DNA of 64,000 nt from Vibrio amylolyticus (GCF_023145695.1 NZ_JAJHVV010000002.1:186001-250000); one strand, 5' to 3'; positions 8,869 to 19,050 are shown, counted from the stretch's first letter. A program made the numbers and translations. The notes: generated from the letters alone by a model not told the origin.

Positions 8869-10380
8869 AGTGGATACAGTTTGACTAAATGAAACGATAT
8901 CTTGATAAAAGAGCGTTTCAAAGTGAGTAATAGGAGCAATGACAGGTATGTCGTTGCTCCTTTTTATTGGGTGATAATCAGTAATAAACTGAACAAATAA
9001 CGACGTTGGCTTTCCTTGTTCATCTAACCCGTACCCTGCCATATTGAAGCTGCCATAGAGTGAGCCACTCTTAGCGACGATCTGACCTTTAATCGGGGCT
9101 TTACGCATGCTTCGACGATATTGCAGCGTACCTGTTTCTCCAGAGGTAGGCATTGCTTCTAATAAATTGAGCTGTGAATCATTTCGCCAAATGTATCTTA
9201 GTACTTCTGCCATATCTTGTGTGGTGAGACGGTTGTTTCTAGAAAGCCCCGAGCCATCAGCTAGCTGTGCTTTTTCAAGGTCAATTCCAGTATTGGCTAA
9301 GAGGATCTGTTTAATGGCTAATGTGCCATTTTGAAAACTACCCGGTTGAAGGTAGAAGGTTTGGCCGAGTGTTTTGGTTAGATTATCTGCTATCAGGTTA
9401 TCTGATTTTTTTAGCATGATATCGAGTAATTCTGGCAGCTTTGGTGAGCTATGCTTTGCAATTAACGTCGTTTGAGATGGGTCAAAAGAACTATTTGGTT
9501 GTCCGACTTTGACTGTGCCATGCAGTTCAATCCCTAGTTGATTAAGTAGGGTGTAGACCATACGTGTTGTATATTGCGCTGGGTTTTGTACTGCGAACTT
9601 AAGTGGAAGCGGTTTACTTCGCTCAACCAAGCAGCCATCAAGTTGGTACTGGTTGTTGTTTTTTGTGGTCAGCTCAAGATCGCATTGGCTACTCTCTTGT
9701 TCAATCTTACTGACAGTACGCGCCCTAGTTGAAACATGGATAGGATATTGCTCAGGAACATAGACTCGAGTTAATCCATTTTCTAACGTATAGATGCTAG
9801 CTTGAACGCAATTTTCATCCAGTGTGATGGCACTGGCTGGCGCACTGTAGCAGACACCTAAAATATCCCATGGCCAACCTACGGCACGTTCATAACCAGT
9901 AAAGCTAGAATCATCTAACCAGATATCGCCCTTGATGGTTGTAATGCCTTGAGCTTTCGCGGTTTTCAGCATTGTTTTAAGGTTTTCCGTGGTGATAGTT
10001 GGGTCACCGGTAAACTTTATGACGAGATCGTTCTGATATTGAAGTAGCGAAGTTTGATAGTGGAACTCATCGCCAAGTTCTAGCTTTGCCGCGAGTGCTG
10101 TGATTAATTTTAAGGTACTGGCAGGGGGAAAGAACTGTTCAGTGTTTTCAGATAATGATGTTGCACGAGGGCTCTCTAAGCTCTCAAGTATTAAGCTGTT
10201 TCGGCTGCCGTCAGGGAGTTTGGACGTGTGCTGATAGCCTAAGGCAGAAAAGTTCGCGAATAACGCAGTAAATAATAGGGTATGCATCGAAAGTTTACTG
10301 GGATTTAGGAAAGAGGAAAAAGTCATCGCTGAGGCGGTCCTATAAAGTGGCGTCGCTTGAGTATAAAGAGGGAAAAGCAT
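8863..10380 (-). CDS. dacB: D-alanyl-D-alanine carboxypeptidase/endopeptidase (PBP4)
   Basis: Low-molecular-mass penicillin-binding protein of the peptidase S13 family, which trims D-Ala and cuts crosslinks in periplasmic peptidoglycan. The serine-enzyme motifs are present: SxxK as STLK (Ser88 counted from the first ATG), SxN as SDN in LKKSDNLIADN, and KTG as KSG in IVAKSGSLYGSF. A long insert between the first two motifs is typical of PBP4. The true start is uncertain: the first ATG (10380), an ATG at 10326 and one at 10287 are in frame, none with a clear ribosome site. The signal-like stretch LLFTALFANFSALG begins just after the last of these, so the mature protein is unaffected. Confidence 0.9.
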   Translation of the reverse strand: MLFPLYTQATPLYRTASAMTFSSFLNPSKLSMHTLLFTALFANFSALGYQHTSKLPDGSRNSLILESLESPRATSLSENTEQFFPPASTLKLITALAAKLELGDEFHYQTSLLQYQNDLVIKFTGDPTITTENLKTMLKTAKAQGITTIKGDIWLDDSSFTGYERAVGWPWDILGVCYSAPASAITLDENCVQASIYTLENGLTRVYVPEQYPIHVSTRARTVSKIEQESSQCDLELTTKNNNQYQLDGCLVERSKPLPLKFAVQNPAQYTTRMVYTLLNQLGIELHGTVKVGQPNSSFDPSQTTLIAKHSSPKLPELLDIMLKKSDNLIADNLTKTLGQTFYLQPGSFQNGTLAIKQILLANTGIDLEKAQLADGSGLSRNNRLTTQDMAEVLRYIWRNDSQLNLLEAMPTSGETGTLQYRRSMRKAPIKGQIVAKSGSLYGSFNMAGYGLDEQGKPTSLFVQFITDYHPIKRSNDIPVIAPITHFETLFYQDIVSFSQTVSTQ

Positions 10381-10408
10381 AAGGCAAAGAGAACATCTCG
10401 TAGATATG

Positions 10409-10429
10409 AAAAAGGCCTAGCACTAGGCC
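10409..10429 (-). terminator. intrinsic terminator of ompU
   Basis: Read on the minus strand: stem GGCCTAG / CTAGGCC with a 2-nt loop followed by a run of T. It lies 29 bp past the ompU stop codon. Confidence 0.85.
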
Positions 10430-10457
10430 AGACCTTTTTTGCGTCAAAGGCTTGAAA

Positions 10458-11447
10458 TTAGAAAGAGTATTTCAGGCCAAGGCGAAGTGTATCTTCAGCA
10501 TCTTTTGCACCAACAGAGCTTTCATCCATGTTGTTTAGCATGTAAGCAACGTAAGCATTGATACTTTTGTTGAAGGAATAGTCACCTGTGATTTCGAAGA
10601 AATCACTATTATTGGTAGTAACGCTCGCTGCTTCATAATCAGTCTTCTGATATGCGCCTTTAACAGCAAACCCATTACCAAATCCGTATACAGCAGCTAA
10701 TTCTACACCATCAAATTCAATGTTTGCTTTGTCATCATCATCACCAGTAGTGTATGTGGCACCAAGGTAAAGTGAATCAAGAGTGTAGTTAACACCTGCA
10801 ATAATAGCGTTACTAGAGCCAGCGCCATCACCGTTGTCACCGCCAGAGTATCCAAGACCAAAGCCTAAACCCATTGGTAGAGTGTAGATAGCTGAGATAC
10901 CATAACCATCAGTATCTTTAGCGTCACCTGCAATGTAACTTGCTTTTAGGCTCAGAGCATCAAAGTTGCCAGAGTAAGCGATGGTGTTGTTGATCTGCTC
11001 GTTACCAGCATCAATGAACTCTTTTTGAGCTCCTGTAAAGGTAGTTACATCTGACATTTGTGAGATCTGAACTGCTGCAGTATCTTGACGACCAAATGAA
11101 ACTGAGCCGAAGTCACCTTTTAGACCTGCGTACATGTAACGCTGTTTAAAGCTATCGTTAGCTTCATTGTCACCAGAAGATTTTACGCCTTGTTCACCTT
11201 CGTAGAAGCCGAAGCCACTTAGAGTGTCAGATATTTGTGTAGAGCCACCTACGTTTAGACGGAAGCGGCTTTTATTCGCCATTGTGCCTTCGATTTCTTT
11301 ACCACTATTACCGATGAAATCACCTCGGAATTCAGCACGACCACCAATATTAAGGTCAGTACCATCTTGGCTGTATACGTTCGCTGCGTGAGCGCCAGTT
11401 GTTCCTGCTGCAGCTACCACCGCTAGAGCAATTAGAGTCTTTTTCAT
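10458..11447 (-). CDS. ompU: general outer-membrane porin OmpU
   Basis: A 329-residue porin with a clear signal peptide (MKKTLIALAVVAAAGTTGAHA, cleavage before ANVYSQ), alternating amphipathic strands rich in Gly/Tyr, acidic external loops (GDDDDKAN, GGDNGDGAG), and the C-terminal KYSF with terminal Phe needed for outer-membrane insertion. It should form the main trimeric diffusion pore. The position beside dacB and greA is the Vibrio ompU locus. In V. cholerae ompU is activated by ToxR; I did not identify convincing ToxR boxes here, but the AT-rich 660-bp upstream region leaves room for them. Confidence 0.93.
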   Translation of the reverse strand: MKKTLIALAVVAAAGTTGAHAANVYSQDGTDLNIGGRAEFRGDFIGNSGKEIEGTMANKSRFRLNVGGSTQISDTLSGFGFYEGEQGVKSSGDNEANDSFKQRYMYAGLKGDFGSVSFGRQDTAAVQISQMSDVTTFTGAQKEFIDAGNEQINNTIAYSGNFDALSLKASYIAGDAKDTDGYGISAIYTLPMGLGFGLGYSGGDNGDGAGSSNAIIAGVNYTLDSLYLGATYTTGDDDDKANIEFDGVELAAVYGFGNGFAVKGAYQKTDYEAASVTTNNSDFFEITGDYSFNKSINAYVAYMLNNMDESSVGAKDAEDTLRLGLKYSF

Positions 11448-12108
11448 TGTTATAGTCCTATTTTATTGTCCATAAATAGTTTTTATTTCGTAAGGTGAAT
11501 AAATCCCTCACGCTTTGTATCGTTGACCCTATATCAGTTTTAATCAAGTTTCATATGTAAGATTTATGTCATAATTACAATTGATTAAAATAACAACTGA
11601 GTAAGGCGTCGTTACTTTTTACGCCTAAAGTTCCAGTGGCGTTAGTAAAATCATCTGAAAAGTTTATTTGCACGGTGTTTTATTTGTTGGGTGATTATGG
11701 TTAAGCTGTTGTTTAATAACGTTATAATGTTAACTTGATTGTTTTTTGGCTTGTTCGGTTTTTTATAAGTTTTAAGAAGTTATTTATAATCAATTGGTTA
11801 TCTAGTTCAAAGGTAGGATAACTTGCCCGTTATTAAGAATGAGAATTACTCAAGTTTAGGGTGGGTAAGCAGCACAGTAATAGCTGATATGAAACGGGTC
11901 CTTTAATCGAAATAACTGTTAGCTCATTGTGCGCGCCGAGTTAAAAATCGAGTGAATTGCCATTTTGAGATTTGTCTCAGGGAAATTTTAATGATTTAAC
12001 GGAGAAGTTTGTTTAAACTAAACGAAAGAGAAGTACAAATAAGCCACCTGACCAACTGGGTCGGGTGGTTTTGTTTTGTCCAAAATTTCCTTTGGCATAG
12101 AGGTATAT
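11448..12108. other. long intergenic region between ompU and greA
   Basis: This 661-bp AT-rich stretch holds the ompU promoter (minus strand) and the greA promoter and leader (plus strand). Visible items: a perfect TATAAT at 11723-11728 and another at 11785-11790 on the plus strand, both with weak -35 matches; a small hairpin AGGCGT / ACGCCT at 11604-11626; the palindrome GTTTAAAC near 12011; and the terminator at 12044-12076. I see no protein-coding frame I would defend. Confidence 0.6.
12044..12076 (+). terminator. premature terminator in the greA leader
   Basis: A 10-bp stem (CCACCTGACC / GGTCGGGTGG, one T-G wobble) with loop AACTG and the tail TTTTGTTTT. It ends 32 bp before the greA start, with no gene immediately upstream on this strand. 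In E. coli the greA leader contains terminators that release GraL small RNAs, so an equivalent leader RNA is a reasonable inference. Confidence 0.75.
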
Positions 12109-12582
12109 ATGGAAAAGGTTCCAATGACAGTGCGTGGCGAAAAAAAGCTACGTGATGAACTTGAAAAACTATTGAAGCAGCGCCCAATTATTTCTGCTGC
12201 AATTGGCGAAGCTCGTGAGCTTGGCGATTTAAAAGAAAACGCTGAATATCATGCCGCTCGTGAAGAGCAGGGGATTTGTGAAGCACAGATCCGTGATATT
12301 GAATATAAGCTTTCTGTTGCTCAGATCATTGACGTAACACAGATGGAAAATACCGGAAAAATCATTTTCGGTACCACAGTTACCTTGATTGATGTAGATA
12401 CAGACGAAGCAGTGAAGTATCAGATCGTTTCTGAAGATGAAGCGGATATTAAGTCTGGCCGTATCTCTGTCAAGTCTCCAATTGCTCGCGGATTGATCGG
12501 TAAGCTTGAAGGTGATGAGGTTCTGATCTCAACGCCAGGTGGCGAAAAAGATTTTGAAATTGATAAAGTAGAATATATTTAA
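12109..12582 (+). CDS. greA: transcription elongation factor GreA
   Basis: The 157-residue protein binds the RNA polymerase secondary channel and stimulates cleavage of backtracked RNA. The coiled-coil N-terminal domain carries the acidic tip ([17 protein letters not shown]), and the C-terminal FKBP-like domain ends with [10 protein letters not shown] and [16 protein letters not shown]. Start ATG 12109 ([10 protein letters not shown]) matches E. coli GreA and has TAGAGG upstream; an in-frame upstream extension to 12076 would begin inside the terminator tail and is rejected. Single-gene unit with leader attenuator and a shared downstream terminator. Confidence 0.96.
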   Translation: MEKVPMTVRGEKKLRDELEKLLKQRPIISAAIGEARELGDLKENAEYHAAREEQGICEAQIRDIEYKLSVAQIIDVTQMENTGKIIFGTTVTLIDVDTDEAVKYQIVSEDEADIKSGRISVKSPIARGLIGKLEGDEVLISTPGGEKDFEIDKVEYI

Positions 12583-12612
12583 TTCAGATCTTTGTTGATT
12601 ACTGTAGATACG

Positions 12613-12640
12613 AAAAAGGTCGCTTCATGCGACCTTTTTT
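12613..12640. terminator. bidirectional terminator between greA and yhbY
   Basis: AAAAAGGTCGC / GCGACCTTTTTT with loop TTCAT; A-run before and T-run after, serving the two convergent genes. Confidence 0.9.
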
Positions 12641-12665
12641 CTCACTGCAACAATCAAAATGTTGA

Positions 12666-12962
12666 TTATTTGCGTGGGATTTCGATTTTACGCTGCTCAG
12701 ATTGACGGAACAGTACTAATACTTTACCAATAGTTTGTACTTTTTCTGCTTTCGTTTCACGAACAATAGCGTCAATAATCAGCTGTTTAGTTTCACGATC
12801 TTCAGAAGCTACTTTGATTTTTACCAGCTCGTGGTGATCAAGTGCAATTTCGATTTCCGCTAGAACAGCTTCTGTGAGTCCATTCGCGCCCATAAGCACG
12901 ACAGGTTTTAGACTGTGCGCTAGGCCTTTAAGGTGCTGCTTTTGTTTGTTGCTTAGGTTCAT
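12666..12962 (-). CDS. yhbY: ribosome assembly RNA-binding protein YhbY
   Basis: A 98-residue CRM-domain protein that associates with pre-50S ribosomal particles. It matches E. coli YhbY nearly end to end (MNLSNKQKQHLKGLAH, LKPVVLMGANGLTE, ALDHHELVKIKV). I start it at ATG 12962, which agrees with the family; a longer frame to 13004 has no support. It is divergent from rlmE, another ribosome-maturation gene, with about 125 bp between them. Confidence 0.95.
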   Translation of the reverse strand: MNLSNKQKQHLKGLAHSLKPVVLMGANGLTEAVLAEIEIALDHHELVKIKVASEDRETKQLIIDAIVRETKAEKVQTIGKVLVLFRQSEQRKIEIPRK

Positions 12963-13005
12963 TATGCGGCCAATTAATTTTATATTAGGGTTGAAAACAG
13001 TCATT

Positions 13006-13035
13006 TTAACGCCATCTAATGCGGAAGACTATAAT
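13006..13035 (+). promoter_or_regulatory. putative sigma-70 promoter of rlmE-ftsH
   Basis: TTAACG (4 of 6 to the -35 consensus), an 18-bp spacer, and a perfect TATAAT at 13030-13035, about 55 bp before rlmE. Confidence 0.5.
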
Positions 13036-13089
13036 TTATTAGTCTTATGTATATAGCAATTGGGTTTTACCCACTAAATTAGGTATCTA

Positions 13090-13719
13090 ATGAGTAAACA
13101 GAAACATTCGGCCAGCTCTGGTCGTTGGTTGAAGGAACACTTCGACGATAAGTACGCTAACGAAGCCAGAAAGAAAGGCTACCGTTCTCGTGCTTACTTT
13201 AAAATGGAAGAGATCCATCTTAAAGATAAGTTGTTCACATCTGGTATGACTGTGGTTGATTTGGGTGCTGCTCCAGGTGGGTGGTCTCAATATGCTGCTA
13301 AGATAGTAGGTGATGATGGGCAAATTATTGCATGTGACCTTCTCCCTATGGACCCAATTGCTGGCGTAAGCTTTTTACAAGGTGATTTTCGCGAGGATTC
13401 TGTACTAGAGGCATTGCTTGATAGGATTCAACCAGATATGGTCGATGTTGTGATGTCTGATATGGCACCTAACATTGCTGGTAACAGTTCTGTTGATCAA
13501 CCTAGAGCGATGTATTTAGTCGAATTGGCGTTGGATATGTGTCGACAAGTTCTAGCCACAAATGGTAGCTTTGTTGTTAAAGTTTTCCAAGGCGAAGGCT
13601 TCGACCAGTACGTGAAAGACGTCCGTGAGATGTTTAAGACCGTAAAGATTAGAAAACCAGATTCTTCTAGAGCTCGCTCTCGTGAAGTATTTATCGTAGC
13701 CACTGGTTACAAAGGTTAA
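13090..13719 (+). CDS. rlmE: 23S rRNA 2'-O-methyltransferase (U2552), RlmE/FtsJ
   Basis: This 209-residue SAM-dependent enzyme methylates the ribose of U2552 in the 23S rRNA A-loop late in 50S assembly. The SAM-binding motif is [13 protein letters not shown] (about residues 55-67). The catalytic K-D-K-E tetrad is intact at Lys38, Asp124, Lys164 and Glu199, the same numbering as E. coli. It lies 99 bp upstream of ftsH, as in E. coli, and is probably cotranscribed with it. A hairpin CTACAG / CTGTAG at 13756-13775 lies in the gap. Confidence 0.96.
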   Translation: MSKQKHSASSGRWLKEHFDDKYANEARKKGYRSRAYFKMEEIHLKDKLFTSGMTVVDLGAAPGGWSQYAAKIVGDDGQIIACDLLPMDPIAGVSFLQGDFREDSVLEALLDRIQPDMVDVVMSDMAPNIAGNSSVDQPRAMYLVELALDMCRQVLATNGSFVVKVFQGEGFDQYVKDVREMFKTVKIRKPDSSRARSREVFIVATGYKG

Positions 13720-13818
13720 CTATTTAGCTACTAAAGGCTAAAGTTAACACTATAGCTACAGGTTTCAAACTGTAGTACCCTACCTTTAATTACAATTAGT
13801 TATCGAGAGGCTTACACC

Positions 13819-15798
13819 TTGAGTGACATGGCAAAAAATTTAATTCTGTGGCTTGTTATCGCTGTTGTATTGATGTCTGTTTTCCAGAGCTTTGGCCCTG
13901 GTGAGAATAACGGCAGATCAGTTGACTACACCACGTTTGTACAGGAAGTTGGCCAAGGCCAGATTCAAGAAGCAACATTTAAAGGACAAGAAATTGCCTT
14001 TACTCGTCGTGGAGGTGGCTCTCGTTTTGTCACATACATGCCGGTGTATGATCAAAAGCTTCTAGATGATCTAATTAACCAGAATGTGAAAGTTCAAGGT
14101 ACGCCTCCAGAAGAGCAAAGCCTTCTTGGGACTATCTTTATTTCTTGGTTCCCTATGATCTTACTCATTGGTGTATGGATTTTCTTCATGCGTCAAATGC
14201 AAGGCGGCGGTGGCAAAGGTGCTATGTCGTTTGGTAAGAGTAAAGCTCGTATGATGAGCGAAGAGCAAATCAAAACAACGTTCGGTGATGTCGCAGGTTG
14301 TGATGAAGCGAAAGAAGACGTAAAAGAACTGGTGGATTACCTACGTGATCCAAGCCGATTCCAGAAGCTAGGTGGTAAGATCCCAACGGGTATCTTATTG
14401 GTTGGTCCTCCTGGTACAGGTAAAACACTTCTTGCTAAAGCCATTGCTGGTGAAGCAAAAGTGCCGTTCTTTACTATCTCTGGTTCAGACTTTGTTGAAA
14501 TGTTCGTTGGTGTTGGTGCATCACGTGTACGTGACATGTTTGAGCAAGCGAAGAAAGCGGCTCCTTGTATTATCTTTATCGATGAAATCGATGCTGTAGG
14601 TCGTCAGCGTGGCGCTGGTGTTGGTGGTGGCCACGATGAACGTGAGCAAACACTAAACCAAATGCTGGTTGAGATGGATGGCTTTGAAGGTAATGAAGGC
14701 ATTATAGTTATCGCTGCAACCAACCGTCCTGATGTACTAGACCCAGCGTTACTTCGTCCTGGTCGATTTGACCGTCAAGTCGTCGTAGGTTTACCGGATG
14801 TACGTGGTCGTGAACAGATTCTTAAAGTTCACATGCGTAAAGTACCGCTAAGTGGTGATGTTGAACCATCGTTGATTGCACGTGGTACTCCAGGTTTCTC
14901 TGGTGCTGATCTTGCTAACCTAGTTAACGAAGCGGCTCTATTTGCTGCGCGTGGTAACAAACGCAGCGTTACTATGGTTGAGTTTGAACTGGCGAAAGAT
15001 AAAATCATGATGGGTGCAGAGCGCCGTTCTATGGTTCTGTCTGAAGACACTAAAGAGTCAACGGCTTACCACGAAGCGGGTCACGCTATTGTTGGTCGCT
15101 TGGTTCCTGAGCATGATCCAGTATACAAAGTATCGATCATTCCTCGTGGACGTGCGCTTGGTGTCACTATGTACTTACCAGAGCAAGATCGCGTAAGTAT
15201 GAACCGTCAGCATCTAGAATCTATGATCTCTAGCTTGTACGGTGGTCGTCTTGCTGAAGAGCTTATCTACGGTATGGATAAAGTCTCTACTGGTGCTTCT
15301 AACGATATCGAACGTGCAACTGATATTGCGCGTAAGATGGTGACACAGTGGGGCTTCTCTGAAAAACTTGGCCCTCTTCTGTATGCAGAAGATGAAGGTG
15401 AAGTATTCCTAGGTCGTTCAGTTACGCAAACTAAGCATGTATCAAACGATACCGCTAAGCTTATCGATGATGAAGTTCGTCTTATTATCGACCGTAACTA
15501 CGCTCGCGCTAAGCAGATTCTTGAAGACAATATGGACATCATGCACGCAATGAAGGACGCACTTGTTAAGTACGAAACCATTGATGCAGGCCAGATTGAC
15601 GACTTGATGGAGCGTAAATCAGAGATTCGTGACCCAGCTGGCTGGGGTGATAATGATACTCCACAAGCTGAGAGTAAGAGCGAATCAGCTAAGAAGCCAG
15701 AAGAAGAGAAAGCAGCCGCTGAATCATCTGAAAGCACTAGCACTGAGAAAGCGTCTGAAGAGTCTGTTGATAAAGCAGATAAAAAAGACGCTGAGTAA
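13819..15798 (+). CDS. ftsH: ATP-dependent zinc metalloprotease FtsH
   Basis: Membrane-anchored AAA+ protease of 659 residues degrading membrane and short-lived cytosolic proteins. Two membrane helices flank a periplasmic domain (about residues 7-24 and 107-125); Walker A is GPPGTGKT at 196-203, Walker B IIFIDEID, then the AAA second region of homology, and the zinc motif HEAGH (about 417-421). The C-terminal 60 residues are a low-complexity Glu/Lys/Ser tail. TTG 13819 is favoured because GAGAGG lies about 9 nt upstream; an internal ATG at 13828 (MAKNL) is the alternative. FtsH controls LpxC and sigma-32 in E. coli. Confidence 0.96.
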   Translation: MSDMAKNLILWLVIAVVLMSVFQSFGPGENNGRSVDYTTFVQEVGQGQIQEATFKGQEIAFTRRGGGSRFVTYMPVYDQKLLDDLINQNVKVQGTPPEEQSLLGTIFISWFPMILLIGVWIFFMRQMQGGGGKGAMSFGKSKARMMSEEQIKTTFGDVAGCDEAKEDVKELVDYLRDPSRFQKLGGKIPTGILLVGPPGTGKTLLAKAIAGEAKVPFFTISGSDFVEMFVGVGASRVRDMFEQAKKAAPCIIFIDEIDAVGRQRGAGVGGGHDEREQTLNQMLVEMDGFEGNEGIIVIAATNRPDVLDPALLRPGRFDRQVVVGLPDVRGREQILKVHMRKVPLSGDVEPSLIARGTPGFSGADLANLVNEAALFAARGNKRSVTMVEFELAKDKIMMGAERRSMVLSEDTKESTAYHEAGHAIVGRLVPEHDPVYKVSIIPRGRALGVTMYLPEQDRVSMNRQHLESMISSLYGGRLAEELIYGMDKVSTGASNDIERATDIARKMVTQWGFSEKLGPLLYAEDEGEVFLGRSVTQTKHVSNDTAKLIDDEVRLIIDRNYARAKQILEDNMDIMHAMKDALVKYETIDAGQIDDLMERKSEIRDPAGWGDNDTPQAESKSESAKKPEEEKAAAESSESTSTEKASEESVDKADKKDAE

Positions 15799-15816
15799 CG
15801 ACAGTCAATAAATAAA

Positions 15817-15841
15817 ACCCCGAGCTCTCTCGGGGTTTTTG
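15817..15841 (+). terminator. intrinsic terminator after ftsH
   Basis: Stem ACCCCGAG / CTCGGGGT with loop CTCT and a T-run. It separates ftsH from folP, so folP is either read through or has its own promoter in the 30-bp gap. Confidence 0.85.
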
Positions 15842-15870
15842 TGTTTTAGAGCTATCTATATATTAGAGCT

Positions 15871-16701
15871 ATGAAAATAACAGCAAACAACAAACAGTTA
15901 GATCTCTCAACGCCTCAAGTTATGGGGATACTCAACGTCACACCGGATTCATTTTCAGATGGCGGTCAGTTTTCATCTCTAGATCGTGCATTAGCACAAG
16001 CCAAAAAAATGATTGAAGCGGGTGTTAGCATCATTGATATCGGCGGTGAATCAACACGTCCAGGGGCGCCTGAGGTTACTCTGAGTGATGAGCTTGAACG
16101 TGTGATACCTATCATTAAAGCGATCCGTGAAAAGCATGACGTCTGGATCTCCATCGATACTAGTAAAGCGATAGTGATGGAGAAGGCGATTGAAGCGGGG
16201 GCTGATATCATCAATGACGTGCGTGCTTTGCAAGAGCCGGGTGCATTAGAAGTGGCGGCAAAAGCGCAAGTGCCTATTTGTCTTATGCATATGCAGGGGC
16301 AACCTCGTACCATGCAGCATAAGCCTAATTACAATGATATTATTGAAGACATTAGCGCCTTCTTAACTGAGCGTGTTGATGCGTGTAAGGCCGTTGGGAT
16401 TGATAGTTCTCAGCTGATCTTGGATCCAGGATTTGGCTTTGGAAAGACGTTGGAGCATAATTATCACCTGCTTGCTCATCTAGAAAAATTTCATCAGTTA
16501 GGTTTACCAATATTGGCTGGGATGTCTCGAAAATCGATGATTTTTAAACTTCTCGATAAAAAGCCGGCTGAATGCATGGTGGCAAGTGTCACTTGTGCAA
16601 CGATTGCTGCATTAAAAGGCGCACAAATAATACGAGTACATGATGTTGATGAAACATTGGAAGCAATGAAAATCATCTCTACTATGAATAACAACGTATA
16701 G
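15871..16701 (+). CDS. folP: dihydropteroate synthase
   Basis: TIM-barrel enzyme of 276 residues joining 6-hydroxymethyl-dihydropterin diphosphate with p-aminobenzoate in folate synthesis, and the target of sulfonamides. The signatures are GILNVTPDSFSDGG (about residues 19-32), DIGGESTRPGA (about 56-66) and LDPGFGFGK. It sits between ftsH and glmM as in E. coli, 51 bp before glmM. Its start has no obvious strong ribosome site, and it begins just after the ftsH terminator. Confidence 0.96.
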   Translation: MKITANNKQLDLSTPQVMGILNVTPDSFSDGGQFSSLDRALAQAKKMIEAGVSIIDIGGESTRPGAPEVTLSDELERVIPIIKAIREKHDVWISIDTSKAIVMEKAIEAGADIINDVRALQEPGALEVAAKAQVPICLMHMQGQPRTMQHKPNYNDIIEDISAFLTERVDACKAVGIDSSQLILDPGFGFGKTLEHNYHLLAHLEKFHQLGLPILAGMSRKSMIFKLLDKKPAECMVASVTCATIAALKGAQIIRVHDVDETLEAMKIISTMNNNV

Positions 16702-16752
16702 CGCTATAACTGTATAACTGTATAACGAAAAATAAGAAACCAAGGAATAAAA

Positions 16753-18093
16753 ATGTCAGATAAAAGACGTTACTTCGGCACAGATGGTGTACGAGGAAAA
16801 GTAGGCCAATACCCAATTACCCCTGATTTCGTATTAAAGCTAGGTTGGGCTGCGGGTCGTGTTCTTGCTAAGCAAGGAACGAAGAAAGTCATTATCGGTA
16901 AAGACACCCGTATTTCAGGCTACATGTTGGAATCTGCACTAGAAGCGGGTTTAGCCGCAGCAGGCCTAAAAGCGACGTTAACTGGTCCAATGCCAACGCC
17001 TGCGGTTGCTTATCTGACTCAAACATTTCGCGCGGAAGCGGGCATCGTTATTTCGGCATCTCATAACCCATATTATGATAACGGTATTAAGTTCTTCTCA
17101 TCTGAAGGAACGAAACTTCCAGATGATATTGAGCTGGCCATTGAAGCTGAAATGGATAAAGAGATTGAGTGCGTAGAGTCGGCGAACCTTGGTAAGGCAA
17201 TGCGCCTTAATGATGCAGCGGGTCGATACATTGAATTCTGTAAAAGCACTTTCCCATCAGAGTTAAGCCTAGCAGGGCTTAAGATCGTCATCGATTGTGC
17301 TCATGGCGCGACTTACCATATTGCTCCAAGTGTCTTTACCGAGCTAGGCGCAGAGATCGTGACGATTGGTGTGGAGCCAAACGGAACTAATATTAACCAT
17401 GAAGTGGGTGCAACGGATGTTCGAGCACTTCAAAAACGAGTTGTTGAAGAGAAAGCACATTTAGGTGTTGCTTTTGATGGCGACGGTGACCGTATCATCA
17501 TGGTTGATGAACTTGGCAATAAAGTCGATGGTGACCAGATTGCGTATATCATTGCTCGTGATGCACTTCGTCGTGGTGAGTTAAAAGGTGGTGTTGTTGG
17601 AACGCTAATGACAAACCTAGGTATGGAAAATGGATTGAAACAGCTAGGCATTCCTTTCGTACGCGCTTCTGTTGGCGATCGTTATGTAATGGAAAAGCTG
17701 CTTGAGCGAGACTGGAAGATCGGAGCTGAGAATTCAGGTCACGTGATTCTGTTAGACAAAGTGACGACGGGTGATGCTATTGTTGCGGCGCTACAAGTCA
17801 TTGCTTCTATCGTCGGTAGTGAAATGTCATTGAATGAACTCTCTCAAGGCATGACGCTCTATCCACAAGTTCTCGAAAATGTTCGCTTTAGTGGTGCTTC
17901 AAATCCTCTTGATGCAGAAGCGGTGAAAGATTCAGTAAAAGAAGTCGAAGCAGAGTTAGGTGAAAAAGGGCGTGTACTACTGCGTAAGTCAGGCACTGAG
18001 CCTCTATTACGCGTTATGGTTGAAGGTGAAGATGCAGAGTTAGTCCAAAGCTCCGCGCTGAAAATAGCGGATGCGGTTAAAGCAAACTGTTAA
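16753..18093 (+). CDS. glmM: phosphoglucosamine mutase
   Basis: Converts glucosamine-6-phosphate to glucosamine-1-phosphate for UDP-GlcNAc, feeding peptidoglycan and LPS. The 446-residue alpha-D-phosphohexomutase has the phosphoserine loop ISASHNP with Ser103 (equivalent to Ser102 of E. coli), the magnesium loop DGDGDR (about 242-247), and the phosphate-binding loop [12 protein letters not shown] near the C terminus. AAGGAA precedes the start. It follows folP and precedes secG, the standard gammaproteobacterial order. Confidence 0.97.
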   Translation: MSDKRRYFGTDGVRGKVGQYPITPDFVLKLGWAAGRVLAKQGTKKVIIGKDTRISGYMLESALEAGLAAAGLKATLTGPMPTPAVAYLTQTFRAEAGIVISASHNPYYDNGIKFFSSEGTKLPDDIELAIEAEMDKEIECVESANLGKAMRLNDAAGRYIEFCKSTFPSELSLAGLKIVIDCAHGATYHIAPSVFTELGAEIVTIGVEPNGTNINHEVGATDVRALQKRVVEEKAHLGVAFDGDGDRIIMVDELGNKVDGDQIAYIIARDALRRGELKGGVVGTLMTNLGMENGLKQLGIPFVRASVGDRYVMEKLLERDWKIGAENSGHVILLDKVTTGDAIVAALQVIASIVGSEMSLNELSQGMTLYPQVLENVRFSGASNPLDAEAVKDSVKEVEAELGEKGRVLLRKSGTEPLLRVMVEGEDAELVQSSALKIADAVKANC

Positions 18094-18101
18094 TCAGAAA
18101 C

Positions 18102-18140
18102 CTAGCTTCGAGTGAAATAATCGAGTTTATTCGAAGCTAG
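18102..18140. repeat. 10-bp inverted repeat after glmM
   Basis: CTAGCTTCGA (18102-18111) and TCGAAGCTAG (18131-18140) form a perfect 10-bp stem with a 19-nt loop just after the glmM stop codon. Only a short T-stretch follows, so it is a weak terminator or an mRNA 3'-end stabiliser. The remaining 200 bp to secG are unremarkable. Confidence 0.5.
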
Positions 18141-18348
18141 CATCAACACTTTTAGCGTTTTGGCCCTTTTTTGACCGATCAAGACCGCTTAATGAAGTTT
18201 TTCTTAAAATGTTCTTGTCAGCGTACTCGGCTTTAGCTAGTATTGCTCGGCCTTCAGTTAGGAGGTCGCTAGCCTTGTTCTAAAAATTATGTTTTATAAC
18301 GAATTTTTAAGCGGCGCTGGCTCAACAAATTGAACATAGGTGGACATC

Positions 18349-18684
18349 ATGTATTCAGTTCTACTTGTGACTTACCTGTTGGCAGCGCTAGGTGTAATTG
18401 GCCTTGTGTTAATTCAACAAGGTAAAGGCGCAGATATGGGAGCCTCATTCGGTGCTGGCGCTTCAAACACAGTGTTTGGTGCTGGTGGCTCAGGAAATTT
18501 CCTAACCCGAATGACTGCAATTTTTGCAACAGTATTTTTCATCCTTAGCTTAGTGCTTGGCAATATGTCGACAAGTACGACTGAGTCACAATGGGTTGAC
18601 CCGACACAAGGTCAAGTAATCCAACAAGCTGAAGATGTAATGAGTGAACTCCCTGCCGAAACTGGCGACGAGATTCCTCAATAA
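18349..18684 (+). CDS. secG: preprotein translocase subunit SecG
   Basis: Small auxiliary subunit of the SecYEG channel (111 residues). It has two membrane helices (about residues 3-22 and 52-73) separated by the conserved cytosolic loop [15 protein letters not shown], followed by a polar tail. ATG 18349 has AGGTGG at good spacing; a GTG at 18340 is in frame but overlaps that site. The gene directly precedes tRNA-Leu(GAG), as secG-leuU does in E. coli. Confidence 0.95.
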   Translation: MYSVLLVTYLLAALGVIGLVLIQQGKGADMGASFGAGASNTVFGAGGSGNFLTRMTAIFATVFFILSLVLGNMSTSTTESQWVDPTQGQVIQQAEDVMSELPAETGDEIPQ

Positions 18685-18704
18685 GCTAATTCAATGATTT
18701 AGCT

Positions 18705-18789
18705 GCCGAGATGGTGAAATTGGTAGACACGCTAGCATGAGGTGCTAGTGCCTTAGGGTGTGAGGGTTCAAGTCCCTCTCTCGGCACCA
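18705..18789 (+). tRNA. leuU: tRNA-Leu (anticodon GAG)
   Basis: An 85-nt class II tRNA with encoded CCA. The acceptor is GCCGAGA / TCTCGGC, the anticodon stem CTAGC / GCTAG with loop ATGAGGT puts GAG at 18739-18741, and a long variable arm and TTCAAGT in the T loop follow. It decodes CUC/CUU leucine codons. No promoter is visible between it and secG, so it is probably cotranscribed, as in E. coli. Confidence 0.97.
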
Positions 18790-18800
18790 TATTTACAAAC

Positions 18801-18828
18801 TTGTAAATCACCTTGTTGAGCGTATAAT
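18801..18828 (+). promoter_or_regulatory. putative promoter of tRNA-fMet-rimP-nusA-infB
   Basis: TTGTAA (4 of 6 to TTGACA), a 16-bp spacer, then a perfect TATAAT at 18823-18828, placed 15 bp before the tRNA-fMet gene. Confidence 0.6.
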
Positions 18829-18843
18829 GCACAGCAAGTCGGA

Positions 18844-18920
<77 letters not shown>

Positions 18921-19021
18921 ATCCTTTTTAGGATTAGTGGACAAGTTTGCGCAGTTGCTTTTACGAAAGTGATTGTGAGTTAGATGCTTTTTTGTATCTA
19001 GCGAATCAAGGGTCCAGCAAT

Positions 19022-19050
19022 AAAAAACCCCGACTATATCGGGGTTTTTT
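19022..19050 (+). terminator. first leader terminator between metY and rimP
   Basis: AAAAAACCCCGA, loop CTATA, TCGGGGTTTTTT: a strong intrinsic terminator about 100 bp after the tRNA. It should release the tRNA precursor and limit read-through into rimP-nusA. Confidence 0.9.
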
